A stretch of 37,362 nucleotides of DNA from Paramacrobiotus richtersi (lineage: Eukaryota; Tardigrada; Eutardigrada; Parachela; Macrobiotidae): positions 1 through 37,362 of the forward strand of contig JAQGAU010000160.1 of assembly GCA_034698045.1 (NCBI GenBank), read 5' to 3'. The position numbers and the translations under genes are program-made. The notes under the pieces were generated by a model, which saw only the letters and a list, made by a program, of their open reading frames with translations, did not search any database and was not told the DNA's origin. Within the stretch, counting starts at the first letter, position 1. Every line of letters begins with the position of its first letter. Below, in pieces: positions 1 to 12,356 of the stretch.

Positions 1-1009
1 CTCTTCTAGCCCTTACTTTCCGTGTTCATATATCTTCCAAATCCTTACAGAAACGCAAAAAAGTATTTAATTCACAACGTGGTGCCAGGTGACTGGAGTC
101 TGTGTATTACATTTTGTTCGCGAAACCGATTTTCGTGTAGAGTCCACGCAACATTATAACAGTTAGTGATATTACGTTTGTAAAAGTGTTCGAACTCTTG
201 TAAAATTCTACTGCTTTAGGTGATCCACTACGTTGTGGCTGCTAAGAATAACCGAGTGCAGTTTTCCAGTAATTTCGTTCGGGCGTTTTAGGAAGCCACC
301 GAAGCCTACATGATCGGTGCCTTTGATGCCTTTGATGCATGACGTTCAACTTAATTTCACGACTATAAGGATATCTTGCAGTCCAAACGCCTGCCGCCTG
401 AGTCACAGCAAAAAAGCGATTCCGAGTAAAGCTGGTCAGAGGACATCACAATGTGAGATCCAAATACCGCTTAATACGGAAGCAGCTTACGATAACACTT
501 ACATCGATTGAAGTAAGACATACCATTCAGCATCGTCACAATAGGATAACAACCTATGTTGTTGTGCGGATATTAATGTTGTAACACGATTACAAATTGT
601 AATAATAGCAATAGGATTCACAGCAGCGTATGCGCTGCGCCTGAACGTTTAAACAACGCCAGCGATCGCTGTTAACAAGTCATACGTCCGTAGCAATGTC
701 CCAAATATCAACTCCGTCAGTCACCGTTTACCGCTTATGTATCTGAGTACTTTCGGGAATTGTTCTGTGGCACCCAGTTTTTCTCGTAATTTTCGGCCGC
801 TGGCGACTTTTCAGCCAACCAGTTGTTCACGATAAAGTACATCATCTCAGTAATGTACAGTATTCAGTTCTATTCTGTTCAGCTTTAGCTTTGAATATGG
901 GGCGCTGTTCAATATCAGGTCGAACTCGTCCGTCTTCTCTTTCATGAAAACGCCTGATGAGTGCAGACCGAAAACTTGCATGCTTTCATGATTATTCCGT
1001 CTGGACATT
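1..1009. other. No recognisable gene
   Basis: No open frame here looks like protein: the longest are about 65 codons without motifs, splice context or a polyadenylation signal. Composition is unremarkable, and I see no strong repeat or palindrome. Confidence 0.5.
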
Positions 1010-1630
1010 ACATCTGCGGGGAGGAAAAGTTGTATTCCAATTGATAGCCCAGGCTATCCTCGGAGGGTCTTTTCTTTTAAGTCTAATGATGGATGGAACC
1101 GGGATCTCGCGCGGTCATATGGACCTCGTACACATTGCGTTATCTATACATAATTGTTAATTCCCGTTTGCCCCGTCTTTCCTAATTTGTTAAGTACTAA
1201 AAATTTATCAGGATAGTCTTACAAATCATGATCTATTTACTATACTTATTTCTATGATCTGCTCGTTTTCAACGTGTATTCCGGGAACATAATCTTGTGT
1301 CAGGTTGTGTGAATAGTTCTGTTTCCGTTTCTGGCAGCATTGTGAAAATCGTAATTTGATTTTCATTTCTCTGCTGGAGTCGGAAGCATTGCAGCTGCGC
1401 CTGCGCACGAAACAGAAAACTTCTTTTGTGAGTAGCCTGTACGACGAACACGTGTCATTTTGTGGACGGAGTTCGTTTCGTTACAGCTGGAACATGTATC
1501 TGTACATCATTATATAAGTACTGCGGTGAAACAAGGTATTTTTGGTCTAATCTTTGTGAGAATAAAATGACGCGCTGACCTATCGGACAGTATAGAAGTA
1601 ATAAAATTCGTTGTTAGCAGTAAACAAATT
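1010..1630 (+). repeat. Dispersed repeat B, copy 0
   Basis: This stretch aligns with 6595-7250 in the same orientation. Two blocks are clear: 1013-1060 matches 6603-6650, and 1284-1625 matches 6890-7215. Both copies contain a core starting GTTTCCGTTTCTGGCAGCAT (with a few changes in the other copy) that is also found in the A repeats. Divergence and indels are considerable, so the copies are old. There is no coding content and the class is unknown. I infer it is a leftover of the same duplicated unit seen to the right. Confidence 0.6.
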
Positions 1631-4600
1631 CCACATGCTATTACTATAGGCAGATCGCCGTACAGCTAACACTTAACAAAATCACACATCGAACCGATAT
1701 CAAAATTACTAGCACCTCCCAAATCTGGGCAACCACAACCGTCGTCGAAACGGAATCTTTCAACGTCTTGATGGTCTTGTTTTTAACTGTACATAATGAT
1801 GCCGTTGCTGGTAGTGCAACAAATAGTAACTACATAAAAAATTCTGTTATCAGCAAAGCGGTACCGCGTATTTAAAAAGTGACATATTTTGAGCGTTTAT
1901 ACGAGCTGCAGGACATGCGTCACACAAAACATACGGCTCCAACCGAATTACTAATGTATATCCCGAAGTTTAATGTAACAAAGCCGCAGATACTGAACGA
2001 AATGTATGCATCTAACTGTAAGTGATGATATTGCAATAAAAATGAAACACTTCTACGTCTTACATAATTGATAGAAGTACTTTATTCAAAGTGATTGTAT
2101 TTTGAACTTTCTTGGGCTTAATTTCACATCCATAAAAAGATACAGTGCTTTTGCTGACCTCTTTTATGAACGTGTTATGCATGCTTCGAAATTATCGAAG
2201 TAGTCAAACATGTGAGTCGTGATGCGAGAACGTTGTGTACGCGTACGTTTCCAGTGTACACTACGTATAATTATTATGAGTTCGACTGATTCGAATCTAA
2301 AGAATCAACACGACTTAATATTATTGACCGCATTGGTGCATAGCAACAAAATCACGGTACATACATCATATGAACGAGTAGTTAGGGGTCTCTGATCGTA
2401 AAAACGTTCTCACGCAGCGCAGAAACTCGTTTTCCTTGCAGCCAACGCTGGTTTCTGAGCTGTCTTTCTCTTCAACTTACTTTGACCGTTACGACCGCTT
2501 TGCTGTTTTTATTCTGGACTCGTTGTTTATAGGACGGAAATGGATCTGATCAACACAGCACAATGTACGTATACTTCGACGTGTGAATAAAAACCCAATA
2601 AGGTTTCGACAAGCACCATAATTTCATGGCAGACAGCAGACGGTGAATGCGCATAAACTTTTTCTTTCAAATCTCCAGTTCTTAACAAAAGTGATACTAC
2701 TAAATAGATATTTTCCCTGTTGTTTGAGCAAGGCGAATCGTAGCACTTTTAACGGGAGCGGAAGCAAGTACGAAATAATCTTTGTTTCGTAGACGCTACG
2801 TTGCCCTAACGTAGACTTCGGAAATTCATAACTTTTCACTGTTCATGTTTGGTATAAATTAGAAAATTGCTTAATAGTCACCATATTTAGTAGATCATAT
2901 TAGTATGAAACCCGTATCTATTCGTAACCCCGGGGGAAAAATACTTACTTGTGGGCAGTTTATGTGGCATATAACATTTACTTGCTGTTGTGCAGACGAT
3001 ATTAATACCTGCCGTAATTGACCAGTTTGAAAAGATCAATCAATGCACTAAAAAAAATGTTAAAACGGTTCGGCACCGTGATCACATGACCGCCAAAAAG
3101 TAAACGTCGCCCCTTATTAACATTTTCGAATGCATTAAGTTATCTGGCTCTTATAAACTGTACTATGGTAATTCGCATTAAGGAACACCGTTTCATAGTG
3201 TCCCCTATTCCATACTCCCCATCCCCCAACAAACGCTTGAACCCAGAATAAAACTCATCCACCATATACAAGCATCCGATTTAATGCCTCTCTTTAAATC
3301 CACCAGGAAACCCGCTTTCGTTCTCGGAAGAACTTAAATAGTACTTAGTACGAATCGTACTGTATGATAGAGAAGTATCATTTACCATGCCATATTCCAC
3401 ATATTTTAACAGTTCGCCTGTTCGATAAGAATTTCCGAAGGACTTATGTGAACGATGTAATATATATCGTTGGACCAGAATATGACCGTTGCCAGCGATA
3501 AAATACAAAACGGTTCAGACCGAGACTTTTGTCACACGGGTTATTTTTTTACAGTTTCCAGACATAGTGCGTCAGATGTCAAAATGCGAGCACATATCGC
3601 TTTACCAATAATTTAGTTTGTGAAGACTCGATTGTTGCGCACATCGTTCCCACCCGGTTCAACGATTGTAGCGATCTCTCTCATAATATTTTCTATAACA
3701 ACAGAGTACAGACTTCCCACATTTTGTTGGTGCCAGCAGGAGATCGAGTGTGTAAATTTGAATAGACTCGGCGCATTCCATGCTACCACCACACTTGATG
3801 CTATCCCTATGTTTTAGATCGATCATTGAGCATCCTGATGAATTACAAAAAAAAAAAAAACAGCAAAATCTGAACGCTAAAACTCGCTATAGAATTAATG
3901 CCAGTTGCAATATCGTAATTCAAAACAAAGAAGACCGTCTTAATATTACATTTCACCTGATATAAACACAAATTTTGCATTAGAAAACATCACAAGGCCA
4001 TCTGAATCACAAGGCCATCGTGCCTAATAAGAAACAAATTTCAAACATCGCAAGGAATCCTACTCAAATGCAATATCACCGAACTGTAATACTCCTCTGG
4101 ACCCAACTAAGCATGACGCTAATGTCAGAAGTCCACCCAACAAGAGCGCCGGAGAACATCCGTTTGCTACCGCAAATTCTTCCGAAATCTTGCCGGCTAC
4201 CTCTCCGATGATCTCGTGCATTGTTAGATCCATATATCACCTAAATATACTTAAAATTCTCAGTAGTCAATACCAACAATACTGTAATACCATAATTTCA
4301 CACGATAGTGCATTTTTATTGATAACATCAGATGGAAAAAATTTAGGTATAAAAAAAAGTATTCGATTTGTCCCGGATGGTGAATACCCTCCACGTGTTT
4401 ACCTTGCTGTTAAATAAGCGATATTGATCGATTCCGTGTTAAACAGGGAGCCTAAATCAGGTAGTCGAGTGCAGCCAGTTTCTCCGCTTCTGTTCTTGTA
4501 CTGTATACGCCGTCCCAATCTCACCTGCCAGTAATGCTAATCTGCTTGTGCTGGTGGTATGAATTTAATGGTGATAGTCGCACAGTGAAATGGTGGATAT

Positions 4601-4880
4601 GGTACACGCATGACCAAAGCACCAGTTGACTGTTGAATCCAACAATAAAATTGTTTCCTTGAAATACCTTTTGGCATAAATGCCCACCCAGATTGCCGTC
4701 ACATAGGAAGCTGAACATAATATCTGATGCGACGCAAGCTACAATTGTAGAAATATGTGTGTAATGGTTACACTGTAAGCAGGCAAAATATTTTGTAACC
4801 GATCACAGGCGAAGTACACCCCAAGGCCCTGAATTGTTAGCGAATCTATTTTTGCGCTAATTGACAGGACTTGTCCCGGC
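1631..4880. other. Intergenic stretch, no supported gene
   Basis: Open frames are short (75 codons or fewer) and lack recognisable domains. The minus-strand frame at 3281-3508 has no ATG at its start and no supporting signals. A run of 14 A residues lies near 3847-3860. I see no transposon ends or tandem arrays here. Confidence 0.45.
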
Positions 4881-5099
4881 TAGGACACACGATAGAGGTC
4901 TTTGATACAAAACAGTAAAACAACCCAAGTTATTCAAGTGATCGAATCCTTTCTAACTCACTATATTCCTATGAACAGTACGAGGTCTTATGATAGTATT
5001 ATTATTATTCTCTCTCGCGATCTAAGACGGTCGTGTTTGACTGAGCGGCTCGTTGCTGACCGCCGAACTTTGGAATTAACGGTGGATAGAACGAACTCG

Positions 5100-5340
5100 C
5101 GCTTTACGCAATCTCCAGCTTCCAAGTTCGTCGTATCGTCTCGATACTTCGGTTTTTGGAAGAAAAGAAGCTGGAAACCAGCTCACATAGTTTGTCGCAT
5201 CCCTGATGTGAAATCCGTTCTATGCATACGTGCGATTTTGCTCGGATTGGACGTGCTTATATCGCATTTGAGTCCGCGGTGGACCATAATATCGCCTTTC
5301 CCTGCGATGGAATTGCGCGTTCTGTCGGCCAGCTGACAAT
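5100..5340 (-). pseudogene. Possible DDE-type transposase remnant
   Basis: Read on the minus strand, this stretch contains the peptide GKGDIMVHRGLKCDIS. It recalls the GDxIMADRGF block near the second catalytic Asp of transposases of the DDE_Tnp_4 type. A different frame further on (RRYDELGSWRLRKARVR) weakly recalls the ETRRIAxLRIHVERA block of the same family. The reading needs a frame change and passes stops, so at best it is a dead fragment. The longest open frame here is on the opposite strand (4902-5336, 144 codons) and looks like a shadow. The family call is inferred from remembered motifs only. Confidence 0.25.
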
Positions 5341-5598
5341 TTCGGATAAGCCACTCCTGGAGACACTTATCGGTCTTATATAATAATTATTATGTTAACA
5401 CACGGTGGCTGTGCCGAAGAATTCTCGGCAACGCATAGCACGTAGGATCCGTCGTGCGACTTATGTCTCAAAGTTGCTGCACCTACGGATGCTTTCCAAC
5501 CGCATGCCCACATGGAAATGTTGCCATCCAGACAGTTTGATCAGCAAGCCGGAGAAGTCGAATGCACATTTATAAAGCATTTTGTTTTGATTTAATTT

Positions 5599-6051
5599 TC
5601 ATCTTTTTTTGCCGTGGCTTATTCTGTTCCCTATTTCGCGAACGCATACCCCTGGCCCGGCCCAGGAACCTGAGCTCAACCTAATCCTGTCGTGTTGTAC
5701 GCCAAAAGGCCTTCCAGCAACGCGTTCACGTAGTTTTTTTATATTTGGCACACTGCTGTGAACGTATGACTTGCTCTGTGTTGCAGTCGGCGTCATCGAG
5801 ATGTCCTTGCGGTGAGCATACGTTGACGTCTTGTTAAGCGAAGTGTCCATATACCTTGGCACGAAAGTATGTGGATCGTGCTCAATGTTCTCGATCCAAT
5901 CTTCCTCCTCCATCGGTTCGTTAAGTTGTTCATTGTAGAAACAGAAAAATGTACGAATTGTTTTTTTGTACACGATGGATCCGCGGCTGATTGATCTAAC
6001 CGTTCTAACAATGGTTCGATGATCAGAGACAAAAGCGATGATTTGCCGCAT
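5599..6051 (-). CDS. Doubtful 150-residue hypothetical protein
   Basis: An ATG-started frame of 150 codons reads through to a stop at 5599. The middle part, including EEEDWIENIEHDPHTFVPRY and a Ser/Thr/Lys-rich tail, has the composition of real protein. I recognise no domain, signal peptide or membrane segment. A second minus frame (start at 6110) overlaps its 5' half and also looks protein-like (about 60 residues), which suggests either a decayed gene with a frame change or chance. Repeat C begins just upstream. No TATA box or AATAAA could be tied to it. Confidence 0.25.
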   Translation of the reverse strand: MRQIIAFVSDHRTIVRTVRSISRGSIVYKKTIRTFFCFYNEQLNEPMEEEDWIENIEHDPHTFVPRYMDTSLNKTSTYAHRKDISMTPTATQSKSYVHSSVPNIKKLRERVAGRPFGVQHDRIRLSSGSWAGPGVCVREIGNRISHGKKR

Positions 6052-6162
6052 TCTTTTGGTGCGGTACTAGAAATAGCGCAACGTTCACAACAGTAACCTA
6101 AATATTTCATACCGAAATATCTTATCGCAAAATTTTTTCCACATTCATATTGTCTTCCATAA

Positions 6163-6480
6163 CTAGGTAATCGCTCTCCGCTGATGCTGGCGATGAAGAC
6201 CGGAGCGACATAATGCTGACAAAATCGTGGCTGCTTTTCGTGTGTGCAAGATCCGCTTTGATTGTCTTCGATTGTGCAAGGGGCTTTCCGCTTTGCTCAG
6301 TCTTAATACGGCTGTATCGTTTGGTATTAGCGGTGTATTCATAAATTTAATAACTTCGTCAATTTTGAAAAGGTATCGTGCAAAAAATAATAGGGTTCCA
6401 GAACTCGTTACGAGGGATACATCAGTGAAAATTTCAAGCAAATCGGACCACTTTGAACAGAGATAACGTGGACGAAAGAA
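6163..6480 (+). repeat. Dispersed repeat C, copy 1
   Basis: It aligns with 29880-30195 in the same orientation over about 310 bp with moderate divergence. Conserved landmarks include CTCCGCTGATGCTG at the left edge, GGTATTAGCGGT in the middle and CAAATCGG followed by GACGAAAG at the right. It is followed by B copy 1 and then D copy 1. Both C copies lie upstream of a D copy in the same order. I see no coding role. Confidence 0.7.
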
Positions 6481-6594
6481 CTGTGTCCACTTCCGCTGCA
6501 GACAGACAAAAATGCGTTGGAGCTGAGCATAAAGGACCTTCGCTCCGCTCCGGTCGAAAAAGCTGCTTGGGCAAGCAAACGGTTTTCTGTTCCG

Positions 6595-7250
6595 GTTGGA
6601 TGTTGCGTTTGCGGCGAGGAAAGGTCGTGTTCCAGTTGATAGCCGAGGTCACAGGGTATTGTTCGCGTGCGCTTTCTTGAAGAAACAAGAGATCGAGCAG
6701 GGTAAAGCGGTAGTTTCAACGGTTCTTATGGTTCATAAAATTTGGTCACAATTTGAACTATATTCAGCATTCCCCTTACTACAGCAGTCTTTTACAATGG
6801 GGAACCAAGCCGCAAGCGGCGCGAACCGTCGTTTGCCATCCCTATGTCATAATATGTATTCCGTACTGAAGTAAACGTAACCTCGTGTCAGGTTTACTAT
6901 CATAATCTTTAGAATGCCTTTGTTTCCGCTTCTGGCACCATTATGTAAATCGTAATTCGATTTTCATTTGATTTGCTGGAGACGGAAGCATTGCAGACTG
7001 CAGTTGCCCTTTGCCAGCGAAACAGAACATTACTCTCGTAAGAACGGTTTACGACAGAAGTGAGTCATTTTGTAGATCGTGCAAATTTGGTTTTCACTAG
7101 ATGATGTACCAAATGTTTCCATAAGGTAAAGCCAAGGCGGAGTAATCTTTTTAAGAATGAAATGATGCTAAAAACTATCGGAGAGTAAAGAATAATTCGC
7201 GTCTATCAGCAGTATCCATCTTCTCGGTAACAGCCGCATATCGATTACTG
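6595..7250 (+). repeat. Dispersed repeat B, copy 1
   Basis: It matches copy 0 at 1010-1630 in the same direction, including the block from GTGTCAGG through the core at about 6927-6995 and on to GAATGAAATGATG near 7160. A short further fragment of the same family occurs at 26150-26205 (CAGTATCCACCTTCTCG). It sits between C copy 1 and D copy 1. The class is unknown. Confidence 0.65.
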
Positions 7251-7524
7251 TATATGAACCTCAAGCAGTGTAGGCATGTGTTCCTGATCAATACGTGTAA
7301 CGTACGTGCAGCAAATCAAAGGTAAAAACTGAAGTTTGCATGGCCTACCAGTACCAGCCCCTACGCTCATATTAGAAATTGCCAGATTTACTAACAATAA
7401 GGTGTACGGTCCCGTCACCGTGTACCTGTTACCGATTTCAGAATTTACACCTAAATGGCTTCTTATCATAACTCAGTTTGAATGGGCTGATAACAAGAGC
7501 AAATTGTTCAGTTTTTCATGCGTT

Positions 7525-9060
7525 TGTTACAACTTATTTGGTTTATCAATGCGTACATGTATCAGACCTGATGTGTATTCTCGCTGTGTCATGTCACGTT
7601 AGCGCTATTTACGTTGCAACAAAGCCCTGATCGGTGTTTCGAAATCGGTCATCTTGTTACTATTGCTTAGCAATTTTCATCAAGAGTACTCCAGCAAGCC
7701 TAGTCGAGTTCGTTATTTACTCGCAAGCAGCATCCAAAAACGTTGTGACTTAAATTCGAATCACTAAGCGTAATTTCGAAAATCCTGTCTAAGGTGATAC
7801 TTCTGGTTACATTTGCTGACAGCGCAGTTGTTGTCCTTACTAAATTTAGAAGAACAAATTCGACACGTTGGCATCGGATCACTTACTGCGCAGCAGCGGA
7901 CTCTGAGGTTATAGTTGGTGGATATTAATTCTGAAGCCCTGCAAAGCGTATAGCATCATGGTAGGAAGGCACTTGCCGGAATTTTCTTCTGACTTCGTCA
8001 CTTGCATTAAGCTAAGTGAACTCTGTTGAGCGCTTTCAACAGATGCTGTTTCGCTTTAACGAATTTTCGCGTTAGAGTAGTTCACTAATTTTCTGAAGAA
8101 TATTTAGAAGCTTGAAGACTGTTAATTTTTGCAGTCCTCATTGATGTAAATTTAGTTTAATGTATTCAACAAAGCACTCTAAAAGCTACAAGTGCTTACG
8201 CTAAATGCCTATGCTAACGCTAAATGCCTAAGTTTGCTCTGTATTCCAACGATAACACTACTTCTGTAGTCTGCTCATAGCTGACCATACAAAGTGCAAT
8301 TTGCTACGTAATTTGAATTTTACCGTTGAGCTCGCTTTCCCCTCTAGCGCATCGAATGTTGCGCTCATTTCGGGTCTCCGAAAACATCGCTCGGACTCGC
8401 CTACCGCACCTTACAAGATGCTAGCGACTGGCGCCAATGGGTCGACGGCATACTGTCGACCCCTAGTCTCGTGGTTTGCGCAAACTTCTACAATAGGGCA
8501 CTCTGTGCATTGGATATCTTATCGCGTTTTTCGCCAATATTCGAAGAAACTGCACGTCAGCTGGCACGGTAGATATTCTTAAGGAAAACGAATGGCATCG
8601 ACTAAGGACGTGGACGGTCTTAGCATCTACGAACTCGAACCTATCATTTTGCCACTGCGCAGTTTTAACATTCCTGACTATGGTCTAACCAACGAAGGCC
8701 CGTCAACACTCGAACCGTTGGATCCGCGGTTCGCAGTTATCAAAAGTTCATCCGCCAGGCACCGCGAATGGATATCGATGACGCGTGTCGTAATCGATCC
8801 AGCCGTGCTGAATAAGTACCTACTGCCCCGTCCAGCTATCATCCAGCTCGGGCTGCATGATATCTTGCCCTGTCTTGCATCCTACGCAAACTTATTTGTC
8901 AAAAAACCAGTCTTCCGGTTCGGAATCATCAATAGAGATTACCGGAATTTCTTCGGTGTCTTTGAGTCCATCAGGTTCACTGCTAACGCCCCGAAACGCC
9001 CGCAGCTCCAGGCTGAATACAAGAAGCGGATTCACTCGCTGTGTTGTTCGCACTAGACTA
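7525..9060 (+). repeat. Dispersed repeat D, copy 1 (longest)
   Basis: Related in order and orientation to 17240-19000 (D copy 2) and, for the left half only, to 30700-31470 (D copy 3). Shared landmarks are GATCGGTGTTTCGAAATCGG, TTGCTGACAGCGCA and, in copies 1 and 2 only, GCTGGCACGGT, CGAACCGTTGGATCCGCGG and nearby GC-rich sequence. The left half (7525-8170) is AT-rich and non-coding. The right half (8300-9060) is GC-richer and coding-like. I infer a genomic unit duplicated with its neighbours rather than a mobile element, because no terminal repeats or target duplications were seen. Confidence 0.65.
8592..9056 (+). CDS. Possible protein of 154 residues inside repeat D
   Basis: An ATG-started frame of 154 codons lies in the GC-rich right half of D copy 1. 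It starts MASTKDVDGLSIYELEP and contains a stretch, FRFGIINRDYRNFFGVFES, with convincing protein-like composition. No domain, signal peptide or membrane span is recognised. The homologous stretch in D copy 2 (near 18791) starts MPSTEVVHGLSLC and soon meets a stop, so that copy is broken in this frame. Just upstream, another frame (near 8420-8570) reads QWVDGILSTPSLVVCANFY. This fits either an additional exon or a decayed gene, so the true reading frame is uncertain. Confidence 0.3.
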   Translation: MASTKDVDGLSIYELEPIILPLRSFNIPDYGLTNEGPSTLEPLDPRFAVIKSSSARHREWISMTRVVIDPAVLNKYLLPRPAIIQLGLHDILPCLASYANLFVKKPVFRFGIINRDYRNFFGVFESIRFTANAPKRPQLQAEYKKRIHSLCCSH

Positions 9061-9635
9061 GAGCGATTTGTAACATGACCGAACGATGCCTCGATGCGAA
9101 TTAGATAAGCGTGAGAAGGCTGCGAACAGATGTCTTGAAGAAACGGTCGAAATCAGGCACTAATACCGCACTATAGGCGACATTTTGAAACCCGCGGCTC
9201 CGTTTCTGATCCGCGATACGTCCGCAAACCTCCTGTTCAGAGTAACGAAATTTAGGCGGTTGTGGTCTTCTGTGGTCTCACACTGATGTCTTCCCCTATC
9301 GCTTAGTTGAGGTTTTCATAGATGTTCGATCCTTGTGAAGAGGGAAAATCAGAAATGCTCATTACTATTATGTGCCACTAACTACAGGCAGCTATGGCTA
9401 TATGCATCAAGACTGCCTAACATTTTCCATCAGCAGAGTTTTCTGTACCACGGTGTATATTCCATGTCGTATTTGCTTAGGTCATGCCGGTGGGCCATTA
9501 ACGGTGTGACTAAGTTGTAGACTTTGGTTGACCCCGGTTTTGCGGCTTCCATGCTCAACGGGCGGGTCCTGTCCGGACGTTTAAACGATGCAGAAACAAA
9601 TTTATCCCAAAGAAATGCATATTCTTAGCATCGTG
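9061..9635. other. Gap without supported gene
   Basis: Only short frames without motifs are present. No transposon termini are seen. Confidence 0.4.
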
Positions 9636-9790
9636 TTTAGTAATGAAAAGGACCCCATTCACTGCTTCTGAAACATTGGACCTGGTGGCAATTTGACAAG
9701 TTTTATGGTTCATGCAATTTCCTAGTAGGCTCTGGTAACCCACACGCATACCACTTTTCGAATCCTTCGAAACTTTCGTGTTCTTCGAAG
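9636..9790 (+). repeat. Repeat E, copy 1
   Basis: This 155-bp stretch matches 21015-21175 in the same orientation, with CCCATTCACTGCTTCTGAAA and CACTTTTCGAATCCTTCGAA nearly unchanged. A weaker third copy is at 31616-31685. On the minus strand, copies 1 and 2 translate to related peptides (SNVSEAVNGVLF and TNVSEAVNGLF), so it may be a relic of a minus-strand exon. Indels between the copies break a shared frame. Confidence 0.55.
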
Positions 9791-10499
9791 TCGTGTTAAA
9801 AAGGGGAATATAGGAAGTTTCTATCCAGGTCCACGGGAGAATCGTTCTTAAGATCGGATAATCCTGTACATAGCAGCATTTCCGATGATACGGTCTTCCC
9901 TTTCGATTTAGGAACGGATGGTTATTTTATATTAACCTCTTTTCGCGTAGTCATTGCAGCAAAGTACCAGTCCCTGGCACAATCCTTCGCACAACGATCT
10001 CAGATGCATATTTCTGGGCATTTCGTCCGGTGGGAGTTGTGTGCACTATGAGTACAGGCTGTACAGCGATCCTTAATAGTTCGCAAAACCTTGTATAGCG
10101 TGAGAAACTAGTTCGCTTAACATCTCGCAGGAGTGTCGAGACTGACAGAGACGTCTTTTCGACAAATCCTCACGGCTCTTGCTGTACCGATCAGCACCTG
10201 GTGCAACACTGCCGCACCGATATGATCGTGACGTTACGGATCGGAAAGATGTGAACGGCTTTATGCCGTATTCTTTCCAGATCTCTGGGATCGTGTTTTT
10301 TTAAAGAAGTATTAGTGATAGAGGGTGGAACCCCCTGATCCCACCAGATCTTACCAAGAAACATGTAGTCGATGAGATCTTGAGCAAAAATAGGCGACCT
10401 TACGAAAACGTTTCGGTGTTATTCTCATACTGGCATTGTAACCATCGCTTTGGCGCATTATCAAGTATTGTATCACATATTATATAATCTGATTTCTGC
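9791..10499. other. Gap without supported gene
   Basis: I see no convincing open frame, no inverted terminal repeats and no match to the other repeats in the window. Confidence 0.4.
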
Positions 10500-11740
10500 G
10501 CTGAAGATTTCTAGGTTTTGGTCACAATCTCTGTTAATGCACAAAAGTCGTTATTTTCCTTACATGTTGGAAATTCGGTTAGTTAATTTGTGCAAAGCAA
10601 TTTTTTGGTTTTGTTGTTTCCGTTTCGGGCAGCGTTCGGTTTATCACATCGTGATTTGCGTTTGTCTGCCTGATTCGGAAACATGCAAACATCGATTATA
10701 ATCCATATATTTTGTACATATCAGTACAGCAAATGCACGTCTGTCGTAATGTTTGGTGGTGTTCGTAGCCGCATGATTAAAGAAGAATGTGAGCTATGGT
10801 GAAACAAACGCCGTCAATGTTGTTAGATGTTTACTGACAATGACGTAATACAGGTACAGCGAGCTATGCACGAAGCAGAAGCCATCAAGCTGGCTTTACT
10901 GGGTTAAAAACATTATAAGGACACAGCACATCTATTATTATATTACTTACAAATCAGCACCGTAATTCCATGACATATTATGCTGCATAATTTATTGTGT
11001 ATTATTCAACTGAAATCGAATACCGTTCGGTCTCTCGCCCTGCCACCGACTCGGTTATGTCGGTTGCCCGAATTCTTTCTCTAAATGTCTAACTCTCTAA
11101 ACCAATGCTAAACATGCACTTGATGTATGTTTGATTATCGTGCTAATTTGCCCGGAGAGAAGCGACGGGCTATTGTTATGCGCTGAACGTTTTCAAAAAT
11201 TTCTGCCCCGAAACGCGACATCCGGCAGGCCATCGGCATTGCCCGCCTGGGTGGCGGTTACCATTTCGAGCTTCGGGCACACTATCGATAGCATCGATCA
11301 CTAGTAATTCGTATATTCTTGTAACGTCAATACTCAAACGCTATGATCACCGTAACGACATGCCACGCACGTTTATTAGTCCAGCAGACAATGACTATTA
11401 TTCCCACTGGTGCAACTGTATTTTGCATTGATTCTTACCAACAGTTTTGACCTGCAAAACGTGTCACAACTGTATTTCAGTGAAACTAGTCTCTGAAACT
11501 TATAAATTACGCATGTACCTATAACAAACGATAAGTACTGTATGACAAAACTTAAGGTGACCGCGCGAATAGCAGCAGGTTGTTAGGCCGCCATTATCAA
11601 GCGCCACTACGTGTCATCATGTATTGTGTTGAAGTACTTACAAAGAGCTCTAACAGCTGCGAGGCTTACGTGTACGCGGTCAGAATTTGCGTACTTACTG
11701 GCTAGTTTTTCTTTTAATTCACACATGCGCCTGCATCCAG
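10500..11740 (+). repeat. Dispersed repeat A, copy 1
   Basis: A roughly 1.2-kb non-coding repeat in direct orientation with copies at 23565-24610 and 36320-37362. Landmarks in order are the core GTTTCCGTTTCGGGCAGCGT at 10617, ATCACATCGTGAT, CTGCCTGATTCGGAAACATG, then TTGCCCGAAT near 11065, CGTTTATTAGTCCAGC near 11370, ACAAACGATAAG near 11525, ATCAAGCGC near 11597 and GCGAGGCTTACGTGTAC near 11657. The copies are separated by about 13.05 and 12.7 kb. The core is shared with repeat B. No terminal repeats, target duplication or ORF define it as a transposon. Confidence 0.75.
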
Positions 11741-12356
11741 AAATGGGACATCCGGCCAGTAAGTGAGCAAATGCAGCCACCGTACACTAAACTGTAAAAT
11801 AATCCCCGCATATGACATGACGTTGCTCATAGTTTTGCACATCCCTGACCGATCCAGAATCATCGAATCATATTGCATGTTATTTTAGCGTGCTGCAGCT
11901 TCCCTCTTATTTTTAGCATCACCGAAAGATTCTGTCCACACAAGAGCTTGTTGGTTCAGAATAACAGGCGAACCATGTAATAATTAAACCGAACAATGGG
12001 CTGGTGTAATTGTGTCTGGTACCGTCACAGTATAGTCAACTACGTTATAGTTTATACAGCGGTAAAGTCTGCGTACGTTATCGTTTCTTATTATTTATGT
12101 GTCTGTCCTTGTATTTGTACTATTACTCGCATCAAACGTCTAAATTTGTTTTTGAATCTGCTGTATCGCCTTGAATGGTTATTATCTCCAAGACTGAACG
12201 GCTAGAAATAAGACCGGTAACTAACAAATGACAGAGGAATCCGAGCAACGTTGAGAGTAAACTCAGTATAGCACACAGTGCTACACGGTGAAATAAATAA
12301 TTCTAACCTGTAAAGTGGTTTCCACCACCAGCACTGAGTAAACGTTACCTTCTTGC
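11741..12356. other. Gap downstream of the cysteine-rich gene
   Basis: No gene is supported. This region should hold the 3' UTR of the gene that starts at 12641, but I see no canonical AATAAA on the minus strand within the first 200 bp beyond its stop. Confidence 0.4.

Noticed and set aside
4902-5336. Longest plus-strand open frame of the left arm, 144 codons
   Set aside because: No domain or gene signals, and the opposite strand reads more like a protein relic. Treated as a shadow.
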